Assembly (NCBI RefSeq): GCF_017571465.1
Contig: NZ_JAGETV010000006.1
Span: forward strand, 88,571-152,570
DNA: 64,000 bases
Source: Thiomicrorhabdus marina
Lineage (GTDB): Bacteria > Pseudomonadota > Gammaproteobacteria > Thiomicrospirales > Thiomicrospiraceae
Direction: 5' to 3'
This document shows, piece by piece, positions 11,503-20,613 of the stretch. The notes under the pieces were generated by a model. It worked only from the letters and a program-made list of their open reading frames with translations, had not been told where the DNA came from and searched no databases. A program made the translations under genes and the position numbers. Position 1 is the stretch's first letter, and the number at the start of each line of letters is the position of its first letter.

Positions 11503-11752
11503 AGGACTTCCTTTATCTCGGCAAAGAGAATAGTCAAATTTTCATAGTCGGAAACAACTTCCTTAGGCTTTATATTGGCACAACTTAAGGGTAGATGACA
11601 GTGCATAAAACCCAAGAGTTTTTGATTTCAATATTGATTAATTTTTGCTTGAATCCAATAAAAAACTAGATTGATGTCAGGATGGCATTAATTGCCGAGC
11701 GGAGCTCTGCTAAAATTCCCTAAAATTAACCACTATTCTCTAGGCGATTGAG

Positions 11753-13282
11753 TTGAAAAAGATTCTAAAGGCGACGGCTACCGTCGGCAGTATGACCATG
11801 ATTTCCCGCATTCTCGGATTTGTTCGTGATGTTGTCATCGCTCGCTATTTTGGGGCAACCGCCGGTGCGGATGCGTTTTTTGTGGCTTTTAAAATTCCCA
11901 ACTTTTTCCGCCGTCTGTTTGCTGAAGGGGCTTTCTCACAAGCGTTTGTTCCGGTGTTGGCGGAAGCCAAAGAGAAGCGCGGTAAGGAAGCGGTCAAGTT
12001 ATTGGTCGATGCCATTAGTTATCGGCTCGGTGGAATATTGCTGTTATTGACCGCTTTTGGGGTTTTTGGTTCTTCTTTGTGGATGATGGTGTTTGCCCCG
12101 GGCTTTATGGATGAACCGGAGAAGTTTCAGCTCGCTGCGGATATGTTGGCAATTACCTTTCCGTATCTTTTACTGATTTCGTTGGTTGCCTTCTCTTCGG
12201 CGATTCTTAATACCTATAATCAGTTTGCCGTGCCCGCTTTTACGCCGGTATTTTTGAATTTGGTGTTAATTGCATTTGCGATATTTGTATCACCGCTGTT
12301 GGATGTGCCGATTATGGCGCTGGCGTGGGGGGTTCTGGTTGCTGGTGTGGTTCAGCTGTTATTTCATCTGCCGTTTCTATATAAACTTGGTTTATTGCCG
12401 CACCCGACCCGCAAAAGCGATCCAGGTGTGAGCGAAGTAAAACGCTTAATGATTCCAGCATTGTTTGGCGTTTCTGTCGCGCAAATCAATCTTTTGGTGG
12501 ACACCATTCTGGCGTCGTTCTTAGTAACCGGTTCGGTCTCGTGGCTGTACTATTCCGACCGGTTGATGGAATTTCCGTTAGGGGTGTTTGGTGTCGCTTT
12601 AGCGACGGTGGTATTGCCGGGACTGTCAAAAAAAGCCGCCAACGAAAACTGGCAAGGGTTTCAGCAAGATTTGGATTCAGCATTGCGTTTGGTGTTTTTG
12701 ATTGGCGTGCCGGCTATGCTCGGGCTGCTCCTGTTGGCCGAACCCTTGATTATCAGTCTGTTCTATTACGGGGCCTTTACCGCTCATGATGTTTCCATGG
12801 CAGGAGCCAGTTTAATGGCCTATTCTTTCGGTCTGCTCGGTTTTATTTTAGTGAAGATTTTGGCACCGGCTTTCTATGCGCGTAAAGATATGAAAACACC
12901 GGTTAAGGTGGCGATTGTCGCTTTGGTTACTAATATGATTTTCAACCTGTTACTTATCGGCCCCTTTGCGCACGTTGGTCTGGCGGCAGCAACGTCTATT
13001 TCCGCCTTTATTAATGCCGGTCTGCTGTATTGGTATCTGCGTAAACAAGACGTGTTTGCACCATTGCAAGGTTGGTCGAAAATGACGGTGCAAATTATTG
13101 CCGCCAATGTTGCCTTAATCGGCTTTTTATTATGGCTCAATCCAGACGTTAGTGCTTGGCTGGAGTTTGATGTTTGGCATCGACTTGGCTGGTTATTGGG
13201 ATTGGTGTTCGGTTCTATTGTTGTTTATGTTGTGGCATTGATTGCGGTTGGGGTTAACCCAAAACGTCTTTTGCGTAGCTAA
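11753..13282 (+). CDS. murJ: Lipid II flippase MurJ
   Basis: 509-residue polytopic inner-membrane protein of the MOP/MviN superfamily, which flips lipid II from the cytoplasmic to the periplasmic leaflet for peptidoglycan synthesis. The N-terminus has the hallmark TMISRILGFVRDVVIARYFGA followed by ADAFFVAFKIPNFFRRLFAEGAFSQAFVP. About 14 hydrophobic segments can be traced to the C-terminus. The start is a TTG at 11753, the only start codon that keeps the conserved MKKILKATATVGS opening. It precedes ribF and ileS in a conserved rpsT-murJ-ribF-ileS-lspA neighbourhood. Confidence 0.96.
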   Translation: MKKILKATATVGSMTMISRILGFVRDVVIARYFGATAGADAFFVAFKIPNFFRRLFAEGAFSQAFVPVLAEAKEKRGKEAVKLLVDAISYRLGGILLLLTAFGVFGSSLWMMVFAPGFMDEPEKFQLAADMLAITFPYLLLISLVAFSSAILNTYNQFAVPAFTPVFLNLVLIAFAIFVSPLLDVPIMALAWGVLVAGVVQLLFHLPFLYKLGLLPHPTRKSDPGVSEVKRLMIPALFGVSVAQINLLVDTILASFLVTGSVSWLYYSDRLMEFPLGVFGVALATVVLPGLSKKAANENWQGFQQDLDSALRLVFLIGVPAMLGLLLLAEPLIISLFYYGAFTAHDVSMAGASLMAYSFGLLGFILVKILAPAFYARKDMKTPVKVAIVALVTNMIFNLLLIGPFAHVGLAAATSISAFINAGLLYWYLRKQDVFAPLQGWSKMTVQIIAANVALIGFLLWLNPDVSAWLEFDVWHRLGWLLGLVFGSIVVYVVALIAVGVNPKRLLRS

Positions 13283-13330
13283 GTGAATTGCTTACTGACT
13301 GAAAAAGGTAAATAAACCGCTGACTTAGCA

Positions 13331-13359
13331 CTGACTTAGGTGGGGCTATCGGCTATAAT
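13331..13359 (+). promoter_or_regulatory. Sigma-70 promoter for ribF
   Basis: CTGACT at 13331-13336 and a perfect TATAAT at 13354-13359 with the optimal 17-base spacing. It lies 90 bases before the ribF start and probably drives ribF-ileS. Confidence 0.75.
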
Positions 13360-13448
13360 CTGCTGTTTACTTTTTCCGGCGAAAATGAATCGATTCTTCG
13401 CCGATGCAATGTAACAAGGCGAACGGCGCCGTAACTGAATAGAAAACC

Positions 13449-14387
13449 ATGCAACTGATTCGCGGACTGCACAATTTAAAACGCTTTAAAGACATTTTTG
13501 CGAAAGGCTGCGTGCTGACCATCGGCAATTTTGACGGTATCCATTTAGGGCACCGTCAGGTTTTGCAGGCATTGAGCGAACAGGCACAAAATTTGAATTT
13601 GCCAAGCGTGGTCATGGTGTTCGAGCCGCTACCAATTGAGTTTTTTGCGCCGGAAAAAGCGCCGGTTAGATTGATGAACCTGCGTGAAAAGTTGCAGGCA
13701 TTCGATTCGACCCATATCGATTATGTATTGTGTGTGCGTTTCAATGCTGAGTTTGCCAATTTAAGTGCCGAGCAATTTGTACAGCAGATTTTGCTCGAAG
13801 ACTTATCGGTCAAGCATGTGGTTATCGGTGATGATTTTCGCTTTGGCAAAGAGCGTAAGGGTGACTATGCGTTTTTGCAGTCGCAAGGTGAGCAACATGG
13901 TTTTAGCGTTACCGATATGCCGACCCATTGCAAAGGACAAGAGCGTATCAGCAGCACCCGCATTCGTGCCGAGCTTGCTAAACCGAATTTGGCTGTCGTC
14001 GAGAAATTAATGGGCGCGCCGTTTGGCTTTAACGGCCGAGTGATTCATGGGCAAAAGCTGGGCAGAACCATCGGCTTTCCGACCTTGAATATCAACCCAA
14101 AGCGCATTCAGATGCCGGTGCAAGGCGTATTTGCGGTCACGGTGGAAGGCATTGCCGATAAACCTTGGCCCGCAGTGGCGAATTTAGGTTTGCGCCCGAC
14201 GGTGGACGGTATTCGCCCGTCGATTGAAGTGCACCTTTTCGATTGGGATCAGAATTTGTATGGCCGCCATATTAATGTGACGCTGTGCCAATTTATCCGT
14301 CCGGAAATGAAATTTAATGGTCTTGACGAGCTGACTGCTCAGATTCGTCAAGATGCGCAACAAGCGCGCAAGTTTTTTAGTATTTAA
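13449..14387 (+). CDS. ribF: Bifunctional riboflavin kinase / FAD synthetase
   Basis: 312-residue cytoplasmic enzyme that phosphorylates riboflavin to FMN and adenylates FMN to FAD. The N-terminal FAD-synthetase domain has TIGNFDGIHLGH and the ISSTRIRAEL motif. The C-terminal kinase domain has GRVIHGQKLGRTIGFPTLNI and the NLGLRPTV segment. It is followed by ileS 47 bases downstream, as in E. coli. The product FAD is needed by the flavoprotein sulfide dehydrogenases later in the window, but no direct link is shown. No FMN riboswitch was seen upstream. Confidence 0.97.
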   Translation: MQLIRGLHNLKRFKDIFAKGCVLTIGNFDGIHLGHRQVLQALSEQAQNLNLPSVVMVFEPLPIEFFAPEKAPVRLMNLREKLQAFDSTHIDYVLCVRFNAEFANLSAEQFVQQILLEDLSVKHVVIGDDFRFGKERKGDYAFLQSQGEQHGFSVTDMPTHCKGQERISSTRIRAELAKPNLAVVEKLMGAPFGFNGRVIHGQKLGRTIGFPTLNINPKRIQMPVQGVFAVTVEGIADKPWPAVANLGLRPTVDGIRPSIEVHLFDWDQNLYGRHINVTLCQFIRPEMKFNGLDELTAQIRQDAQQARKFFSI

Positions 14388-14434
14388 TTATTTTGAGTCG
14401 CGGTATGACCGCTAAGTTTTAGAGAGTGAATTGC

Positions 14435-17302
14435 ATGAGCAAAGACAGCAATCAGAAAGACTATAAACCAACTTTGAACCTACCGGAAACCGGTTTTCCG
14501 ATGCGCGGCAACTTGCCGAATCGTGAGCCAAAGCAGGTAGAACAATGGTTGGCGGATGATCTATACCAAACCGTGCGCGAGCACATGGCTGGGCGACCAA
14601 AATTTATTTTGCACGATGGTCCTCCGTATGCGAACGGTAATATCCATATCGGTCATGCAGTAAACAAAGTGCTCAAAGACATGATTGTTAAGTCGAAAGG
14701 CTTTAGCGGTTTTGATGCGCCTTTTGTACCGGGTTGGGATTGTCACGGTCTGCCGATTGAACTGAATGTCGAGAAGAAAAAAGGTAAGGTTGGTCAGAAG
14801 ATTGGCGCGACTGAATTCCGCCAAGAATGCCGTAACTACGCGCAAAAGCAAGTTGACGGTCAGATGGCTGATTTCCAGCGTTTGGGTGTGATGGCAGATT
14901 GGAGTAATCCTTATTTGACCAAAGATTTTAAATTCGAAGCGGACGAAATCCGTGCTTTGGCGAAAATCATCGAAAACGGTCATTTAGTCAAAGGCACCAA
15001 ACCGGTTTATTGGTCTGTCGGCGGACGCTCTGCACTGGCGGAAGCGGAAGTCGAATACGAAAACAAACGCTCTAAATCGATTGATGTTCGTTTTAAAGTG
15101 GTGGATGAAGAGCAATTCTTTAAGCGTTGTCATCATGTTGAAGACCACACAGGTGAAGGGCCGCTGTCGGTGGTTATCTGGACCACTACGCCTTGGACTT
15201 TGCCGGCTAACCAAGCGGTTTCAATCAATCCTGAATTGGAATATTCCGTGGTTCAGGTCGAAGGTGAAAACGGTCCGGAGCGTCTGTTCTTAGCGGAAGC
15301 GATGATTAAAGATGCGATGGATCGTTGGGGCTTTGATACATATAAAGTGATTGCCTACGGTCGTGGTGAGCAGTTTGATTTGATTCGTCTTCAACATCCG
15401 TTCTATGAGCGAATCGTGCCGCTGATTTTAGGTGAGCACGTAACCACTGATGCGGGTACTGGCTGTGTGCATACTGCACCGGGGCATGGTGTTGAGGATT
15501 TCGAGGTCGGTAAGAAATACGACCTAGAAGTGGATTGTCCGGTAGACAATAACGGTAACTATGTTGCCGGCACGCCAATCTTTGAAGGCGAGAATGTGCT
15601 TAAGGTTGATGATCATGTGCTAGAAGTACTAAAAGAACATGCGGCCTTGGTGCATATTGAAATTATCGAGCACAGCTATCCGCACTGCTGGCGTACTAAA
15701 ACGCCATTGATTTTCCGTGCCACGCCGCAATGGTTTATCTCTATGGAACAAGCCGGTTTACGTGATGGCGCTATGAAAGCTATCCCATCTGTTCAGTGGG
15801 TTCCTGAATGGGGTCAAAACCGCATTGAAGGCATGATTGAAGGGCGTCCTGATTGGTGTATTTCGCGTCAGCGTTTCTGGGGTGTGCCGATTGCAATTTT
15901 TGTGCATAAAGTTACTGGAGAAATGCATCCTGATACCGTTGAGCTAATGAAAAAAGTGGCGGATCTGGTTGAAGAGAAATCAATCGATGCTTGGTATGAC
16001 TTGGATGTGGATGCGTTCTTGGGCGCCGAAGCCGATGATTACGAGCAAGTGACGGATATTTTGGATGTGTGGTTTGACTCAGGGATTTCGCATCAAACCG
16101 TATTAAAAGAGCGTGCAGAACTTTCTGCGCCTGCGGACTTGTATCTTGAAGGTTCCGATCAGCATCGGGGGTGGTTCCAGTCTTCATTGTTAACGGCGTT
16201 GGCGACTGATGGTCAAGCGCCTTACAAGCAGGTGCTGACACATGGTTTTACCGTTGATAAAGACGGTAAGAAAATGTCGAAATCGAAAGGTAACGTGGTT
16301 GCACCGCAAGATATTTCTAATAAATATGGTGCGGACATTCTTCGTCTATGGATTTCAGCTGCGGATTACCGTTATGAAATGACGGTTTCTGATGAAATTA
16401 TTAACCGTACTGCGGATTCATACCGCCGTATTCGTAACACTGCGCGTTTCTTATTGGCGAATATCAACGGCTTTAATCCGGCAACCGATATGGTCGCTTA
16501 CGAAGATTTGCTACCGCTGGACAAGTGGGCAATTGGTTTTGCCGCTAAATTGCAGGATGAGATTATTGCGGCTTATGACAGCTATAACTTCTTGGATATT
16601 TACCAAAAAGTCACGCATTTCTGCTCGATTGAGCTGGGTGCTTTCTACTTGGATGTGATTAAAGACCGCCAATACACTTGTAAAGCAGATGGCCTGGCAC
16701 GTCGTTCTGCACAGACTGCGCTTTATCACATTGTTGAAGCGATGACGCGTTGGATTGCGCCAATCTTAAGTTTCACCGCTGAAGAAATTTGGGCAGAGCT
16801 ACCGGGTCAACATGAGAAAACCGTGTTTGTCACAAAGTGGTATGAAAATGATGGTTTCCAATTACTTGATGAATCGGCTGAGATGAATTCAGAGTTTTGG
16901 AGCACTATCATGAAAGTTCGCTCTGATGTTTCAAGAGAGCTCGAAAAACTTCGTAACGAAAAAGTGATTAAAGGGTCTTTGACAGCTAAAGTTACGCTTT
17001 CTTGCTATGAAACTCTTTATGAAAAATTAGTGCTACTAGGTGATGAATTACGTTTTGTATTGTTAACTTCTGAAGCAAAGCTAGTTGCGTATGCTGAAGA
17101 TGCCACTATTACAAAACCTGGTTTTGTTCAAGGGACTGACTGTGACGATGTATTCATCAAAGCAGAAGCAACTAAGCATGCAAAATGTGCGCGTTGTTGG
17201 CATCACCGTGAAGAAGTGGGATCAATTGAAGGGCATGAAGATTTATGTCAGCGTTGTGTTGATAATACCGAGGGTAATGGCGAGACGCGTCATTTCGCTT
17301 AA
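14435..17302 (+). CDS. ileS: Isoleucyl-tRNA synthetase
   Basis: 955-residue class Ia synthetase charging tRNA-Ile. The HIGH-type motif is in [11 protein letters not shown] (about residues 65-75), an editing domain fills the middle, and KMSKS is at residues 613-617. The C-terminal zinc-binding end shows CARCW and CQRC. I take the ATG at 14435, preceded by AGAGAG; a GTG nine bases upstream in frame is less likely. The last 150 codons are visibly richer in A and T and use more A/U-ending codons than the rest, which may mark an old recombination. Co-transcribed with ribF. Confidence 0.97.
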   Translation: MSKDSNQKDYKPTLNLPETGFPMRGNLPNREPKQVEQWLADDLYQTVREHMAGRPKFILHDGPPYANGNIHIGHAVNKVLKDMIVKSKGFSGFDAPFVPGWDCHGLPIELNVEKKKGKVGQKIGATEFRQECRNYAQKQVDGQMADFQRLGVMADWSNPYLTKDFKFEADEIRALAKIIENGHLVKGTKPVYWSVGGRSALAEAEVEYENKRSKSIDVRFKVVDEEQFFKRCHHVEDHTGEGPLSVVIWTTTPWTLPANQAVSINPELEYSVVQVEGENGPERLFLAEAMIKDAMDRWGFDTYKVIAYGRGEQFDLIRLQHPFYERIVPLILGEHVTTDAGTGCVHTAPGHGVEDFEVGKKYDLEVDCPVDNNGNYVAGTPIFEGENVLKVDDHVLEVLKEHAALVHIEIIEHSYPHCWRTKTPLIFRATPQWFISMEQAGLRDGAMKAIPSVQWVPEWGQNRIEGMIEGRPDWCISRQRFWGVPIAIFVHKVTGEMHPDTVELMKKVADLVEEKSIDAWYDLDVDAFLGAEADDYEQVTDILDVWFDSGISHQTVLKERAELSAPADLYLEGSDQHRGWFQSSLLTALATDGQAPYKQVLTHGFTVDKDGKKMSKSKGNVVAPQDISNKYGADILRLWISAADYRYEMTVSDEIINRTADSYRRIRNTARFLLANINGFNPATDMVAYEDLLPLDKWAIGFAAKLQDEIIAAYDSYNFLDIYQKVTHFCSIELGAFYLDVIKDRQYTCKADGLARRSAQTALYHIVEAMTRWIAPILSFTAEEIWAELPGQHEKTVFVTKWYENDGFQLLDESAEMNSEFWSTIMKVRSDVSRELEKLRNEKVIKGSLTAKVTLSCYETLYEKLVLLGDELRFVLLTSEAKLVAYAEDATITKPGFVQGTDCDDVFIKAEATKHAKCARCWHHREEVGSIEGHEDLCQRCVDNTEGNGETRHFA

Positions 17303-17320
17303 TTTTCAGATTTATCTTAG

Positions 17321-17405
17321 GACTAGATTGGACACTTCGTTGTTGGAAAATGGTCAGCTACAATTTGTAGCCTCACATTTCCCGCCTAGAATTGCCTCAA
17401 TCTAT
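17321..17405. repeat. Dispersed imperfect palindrome, copy 2
   Basis: Just after ileS. The outer arms are TAGATTG (17324-17330) and CAATCTA (17398-17404); the centre is a near-perfect hairpin, GCTACAA (17357-17363) with TTGTAGC (17365-17371). Read on the minus strand it aligns with the copies near 7352 and 49789: an AGGCGGG-like block, a central hairpin, then a TTTTCCAACAACGAAG-like block. Confidence 0.6.
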
Positions 17406-17464
17406 CCGCTAACCTAAATAGAAAATTATGAATACAATAGATGTTCTATAAATAAGATTTTAGT

Positions 17465-17496
17465 AAAGCCACGAGAGAAATCTGCGTGGTTTTTTT
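17465..17496 (+). terminator. Rho-independent terminator after ileS
   Basis: CCACG (17469-17473) pairs with CGTGG (17485-17489), extended by flanking A and T runs, then seven Ts. It separates ileS from lspA, so lspA probably has its own promoter or depends on read-through. Confidence 0.8.
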
Positions 17497-17519
17497 ATAA
17501 CTTTTAAAGGCTCACGATA

Positions 17520-18008
17520 ATGACTTCGACTGCTTTAAAAACCCTTTGGATTGCCGTTCTGGTAATCGTTATCGACCACATCACTAAATATCTTGCAGTC
17601 AGCAATTTGACTTTCGGTGAGCCGGTACCGGTGATTGATCACCTTAATTGGACACTGGCGTATAACTATGGCGCGGCCTTTAGTTTTCTGGCGGATTCCG
17701 GTGGTTGGCAGCGTTGGTTCTTTGTCGGGCTTGCCTTTGTTATGACGGCTTTCATGCTATGGTGGCTGAAAAAGTTACCGGCAAAAATAACGACTGAAGT
17801 CGTAGCGCTGAATTTGGTTATCGGCGGGGCAATTGGTAATGTGATTGATCGTATCTTAGAAGGGCGTGTTACTGATTTTATCGACTTTTATATCGGTACA
17901 TGGCATTACGCAACCTTTAATATTGCTGATGTAGCCATTTCGCTTGGCGCTGTGTTATTGATTATTTATGAACTTTTTTTTCGTAAAGAGAATAAAACTT
18001 CTGCTTAG
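17520..18008 (+). CDS. lspA: Lipoprotein signal peptidase (signal peptidase II)
   Basis: 162-residue inner-membrane aspartic protease that removes signal peptides from prolipoproteins after lipidation. There are four membrane helices. The first conserved block is VIDHITKYLAV and the second catalytic block is GGAIGNVIDR...VTDFIDFYIG...YATFNIADVAIS, containing the two catalytic aspartates. The usual downstream partners fkpB and ispH are missing; instead an AT-rich gap and two unrecognised genes follow. Substrates in this window would include LptE and, if the lipoboxes are real, two FccB proteins. Confidence 0.97.
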   Translation: MTSTALKTLWIAVLVIVIDHITKYLAVSNLTFGEPVPVIDHLNWTLAYNYGAAFSFLADSGGWQRWFFVGLAFVMTAFMLWWLKKLPAKITTEVVALNLVIGGAIGNVIDRILEGRVTDFIDFYIGTWHYATFNIADVAISLGAVLLIIYELFFRKENKTSA

Positions 18009-18399
18009 AGCTAGAATATCCTTTTTTGCAACCTAGTGATGTATTTTGCTCGATATTGAATAGTTTATGTTTCCTTATCAAGACGTATTTGTTGCAAGAT
18101 CGAGAACTTAATGCGCCTAAAGTCTATATTAGTATTGACTGAAAAATGCATTTTTAATGTTTCTATAAAAAAATATGATTAAGCTTTTTTTGTTGTAAGT
18201 TGTTGAAATTAAAGAATATTATTTTGATTTATTTTTTGTGAGTAAAAAAAGTCGGTAAATGGTGTAGAGAATATTTACTTCATTGGTTAATATGGCCTCC
18301 GTTAAATCTGAAAGCGAGCATAAAAGCACTTAAATAGCTCGTTTTACAACAAAACAGATGAAACTCTTATTTCAAAAAGATATTCGGAGTAAATAAAAG
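18009..18399. other. AT-rich gap before the unrecognised acidic-protein gene
   Basis: 391 bases without a gene, clearly more AT-rich than the flanks. The 18400 gene must be promoted from here. A GGAGT ribosome site lies shortly before its ATG. I could not single out a promoter with good spacing among the many A/T hexamers. No repeat or RNA gene was recognised. Confidence 0.4.
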
Positions 18400-19365
18400 A
18401 TGGCACTAAATATTCTTATCGACCAAGATAAGTCTGACAACTCAGACGCATTGTTCTCAGTAGTAAATATTCTAAAAACTAAAGCGCCTACTGGTTTCGA
18501 AGATTCTGCTTTCGGTTTCGAAGGTGAAAATTCGACTAACATCATGGACATCATTGGCTTTGTTAAAAACGATGTACCAGCTGGTTCCTCAATTATCGAT
18601 CTTGCTCACACTCTATCTCCTGCTGCTGATCCAGTTGAGATTGTTAAAGGTAAACTATTAGGTTCGCCTACTGCTGCTGCATTTATTAGTGCTCTTGCAC
18701 CTGCTAATTCGGAATCTGAATTGGGTGGTGATGCACTAGGTGCTGTTGTTGGTCATCTGAAAACTATTCCGTTGACTGAGCCAGTTATTAACGCTTTCAT
18801 TGCTAACTTTGTTGCTAATGACGGTATTGCTAGCCCAGTAACTAACCTGCTTCACGAAATCTCTCTAGGTGGCCACCTGCTTAAAGGTACTGTTCCTGCT
18901 GGAACAACACTAAGTTCAGAAGAAATGGCTGATCGTGCTGGTGAAGACTCTGTGGATAAAGTGGTTCAACTGTTCAACCACGTTACAGGTACAGAAGGTG
19001 CAATTATTCCAGGTGTATTCCCTAAAATGCTTGGTGATGACGTAATCGCAATCGCTGGTATCGCGCATGACGTAGTGCCTGCATATACTACTTTCAATGG
19101 TCTTTTAGATACCGATACTGGAATTATTGGTTCTATGGTTCCTGCTGGAGGTTTAGGCGGCCTTGGTGATCTAGGCGGTCTTGGTCTAACTGATATGCTA
19201 GATCTTGGAGGCGCTAACCCGCTAGACGGTCTTCTAGGTGGCCTAACTGGTGGTTCTGGAAGCGCATCTGCTGAAGCGTCTGCGTCTGATGGCGGTATTT
19301 TGGCAATCCTTGATTTAGGCGGCAATGCACTTGATCTGGGTAGCATGCTAGATCTAGGTCTGTAA
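18400..19365 (+). CDS. Unrecognised acidic Ala/Gly/Leu-rich protein
   Basis: 321 residues; I do not recognise a family. It is acidic, has no Cys or Trp, one Tyr and one Arg, and no signal peptide or clear membrane helix. VPAG occurs three times (residues 59-62, 165-168 and 247-250). From about residue 249 it becomes low-complexity: GGLGGLGDLGG, then a Ser/Ala linker (about 286-296) and a tail with DLG spaced as LDLG.NALDLGSMLDLGL. Such acidic, Cys-free proteins with a hydrophobic C-terminal tail recall type I secretion substrates (inference). Its codons (GCT, ACT, CTA, GGT) resemble those of rpsT, suggesting strong expression. It has its own terminator and precedes the retention-module-like gene. 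Confidence 0.85.
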   Translation: MALNILIDQDKSDNSDALFSVVNILKTKAPTGFEDSAFGFEGENSTNIMDIIGFVKNDVPAGSSIIDLAHTLSPAADPVEIVKGKLLGSPTAAAFISALAPANSESELGGDALGAVVGHLKTIPLTEPVINAFIANFVANDGIASPVTNLLHEISLGGHLLKGTVPAGTTLSSEEMADRAGEDSVDKVVQLFNHVTGTEGAIIPGVFPKMLGDDVIAIAGIAHDVVPAYTTFNGLLDTDTGIIGSMVPAGGLGGLGDLGGLGLTDMLDLGGANPLDGLLGGLTGGSGSASAEASASDGGILAILDLGGNALDLGSMLDLGL

Positions 19366-19393
19366 TCAATAGAATAATTTCTATTTGATTTTG

Positions 19394-19421
19394 AAAAAGG
19401 CTCCCTTGTGGAGCCTTTTTT
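19394..19421 (+). terminator. Rho-independent terminator of the 18400 gene
   Basis: An A run, then GGCTCC (19399-19404) pairing with GGAGCC (19410-19415) around a five-base loop, then six Ts. Confidence 0.92.
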
Positions 19422-19592
19422 GTAACTTAACGTCTTTTCTTATCTTACGATTTTTTCTATATAAATCAGCGCTTATCTGCTCTCGTTTTTTATCTTTACT
19501 GTACTTGGGGACAATATTAATTTGTTTGTCTTTTGCGTACTATTGTCAGTAAATAAAGCTTACTTGCTATGTTTGAGATTAAGGAGATGCTC

Positions 19593-20363
19593 ATGCAGTC
19601 CGCAACGGTACAATCCATTTCTGGCTCGGTGACCATTGTTACTGAAGGTAAAGCATATCTGGCGCAAGTCGGTGACGAAGTTGCATTGAATGCGGTTGTT
19701 GTCGCTGCTGAAAACTCAGAGTGTATGCTGGAGTGTGAGCACGGATCTGTATTGATAGCCGCTCAGCAAAAGTTGCTTATTGACGAGGATGTTCTTGGCG
19801 TGTCGGTAGATCCTCTCTCTGAAGCGCAAGTAAGCCAATCCAGTTTTCAGCATGCTGTCGTGCAGATTGCGTTGGCAGATCCAGATCATATTTTAAGTCA
19901 ACTTTTAACGAACCTTAATAGCTTGCTTAATCAATCAATGGACACATCACCGTTTGTAGATTCTGCACTTTTGGAGGATCATTCGTTGTTTTTGGAAGTT
20001 GAAGCTGAACAGATGCAAAGTCAGGATTTACTAACGGAAGGCCTTAATGCTGCACGCGAGCAAGTTAGTGAGTTGAGCTTAGAGGAAGCATTAACCGGTG
20101 AGCTGACCGCTTCTGCTGAAGCTGATGTGTCCGAAGCAACCTTCTCAGTAGGGAATACGGAAGCTTTAGTACATATTTTGGAAACAAGTCAAGATTCAAT
20201 GGAATTTGACGGTTTAATCGGTCAGCTGGTACAAGTGATGGATTTGAGTAAACATTTCTCTAGTGGCGGAGAAAATTTTGCTAGCCTCTCGTCCTTAGAA
20301 ATTGGGCTTAATCTTGATGATGACGATTTTGTTGTGAGCGATTCTCCTTACCAACAAATCTAA
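19593..20363 (+). CDS. Standalone protein with LapA-type retention-module-like N-terminus
   Basis: 256 residues. The perfect AAGGAG at 19581-19586, six bases before the ATG at 19593, sets the start; an in-frame ATG at 19569 lacks such a site. Residues 3-68 (ATVQSISGSVTIV, GDEVALNAVVVAAENSECML, LIAAQQKLLIDEDVL) follow the pattern of the small beta-rich domain at the N-terminus of giant RTX adhesins of the LapA type, which lodges in the outer-membrane TolC-like pore during type I secretion. In those proteins thousands of residues of repeats follow. Here there is only a strongly acidic, Ser/Leu/Glu-rich region ending in LDDDDF and a stop. Cys44 and Cys48 are the only cysteines seen. The function is unknown; a FecR-like domain is an alternative reading. 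Confidence 0.8.
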   Translation: MQSATVQSISGSVTIVTEGKAYLAQVGDEVALNAVVVAAENSECMLECEHGSVLIAAQQKLLIDEDVLGVSVDPLSEAQVSQSSFQHAVVQIALADPDHILSQLLTNLNSLLNQSMDTSPFVDSALLEDHSLFLEVEAEQMQSQDLLTEGLNAAREQVSELSLEEALTGELTASAEADVSEATFSVGNTEALVHILETSQDSMEFDGLIGQLVQVMDLSKHFSSGGENFASLSSLEIGLNLDDDDFVVSDSPYQQI

Positions 20364-20383
20364 GACGATCGTTCTTTCTTGCA

Positions 20384-20408
20384 AGCCTTCATTCTGAAGG
20401 CTTTTTTT
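20384..20408 (+). terminator. Rho-independent terminator after the retention-module-like gene
   Basis: AGCCTTCA (20384-20391) pairs perfectly with TGAAGGCT (20395-20402) around TTC, followed by a T run. Confidence 0.93.
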
Positions 20409-20477
20409 ATTGCTTATTTTTTTTCGGTTTTTTCTCGCTGAATTTGATTACTTAGAATCAGCAGACGTGCCTGTAAT

Positions 20478-20513
20478 AACCAAAAGATAAAAGCCACCGG
20501 CTTTATCTTGGTT
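20478..20513. other. Long imperfect stem-loop between convergent genes
   Basis: AACCAAAAGATAAAAGCC (20478-20495) and GGCTTTATCTTGGTT (20499-20513) form a hairpin with small bulges and a three-base loop, with TTTT on the right. It lies downstream of the lytic transglycosylase on the minus strand and could end that transcript, though a clean T run is lacking there. Confidence 0.45.
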
Positions 20514-20613
20514 TTATTCGGTCTATCGGGTAATCGATTCATTATTGCAAAGCTCCTATGGGCGAAGCTTCAAACTCCTCGCTGACGTCAATGGGGACGT
20601 GTTCTGCGCTTCC

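Noticed and set aside
13283..13448. FMN riboswitch before ribF
   Set aside because: No conserved riboswitch core was recognised; the region instead shows an ordinary sigma-70 promoter.
14388..14434. Possible T-box or leader control before ileS
   Set aside because: The ribF-ileS gap is only 47 bases and holds no leader structure; the same applies upstream of leuS.
18966..19346. 126-codon Pro/Ser-rich minus-strand frame
   Set aside because: It is the antisense of the low-complexity Gly/Leu-rich tail of the 18400 gene; the composition explains it.
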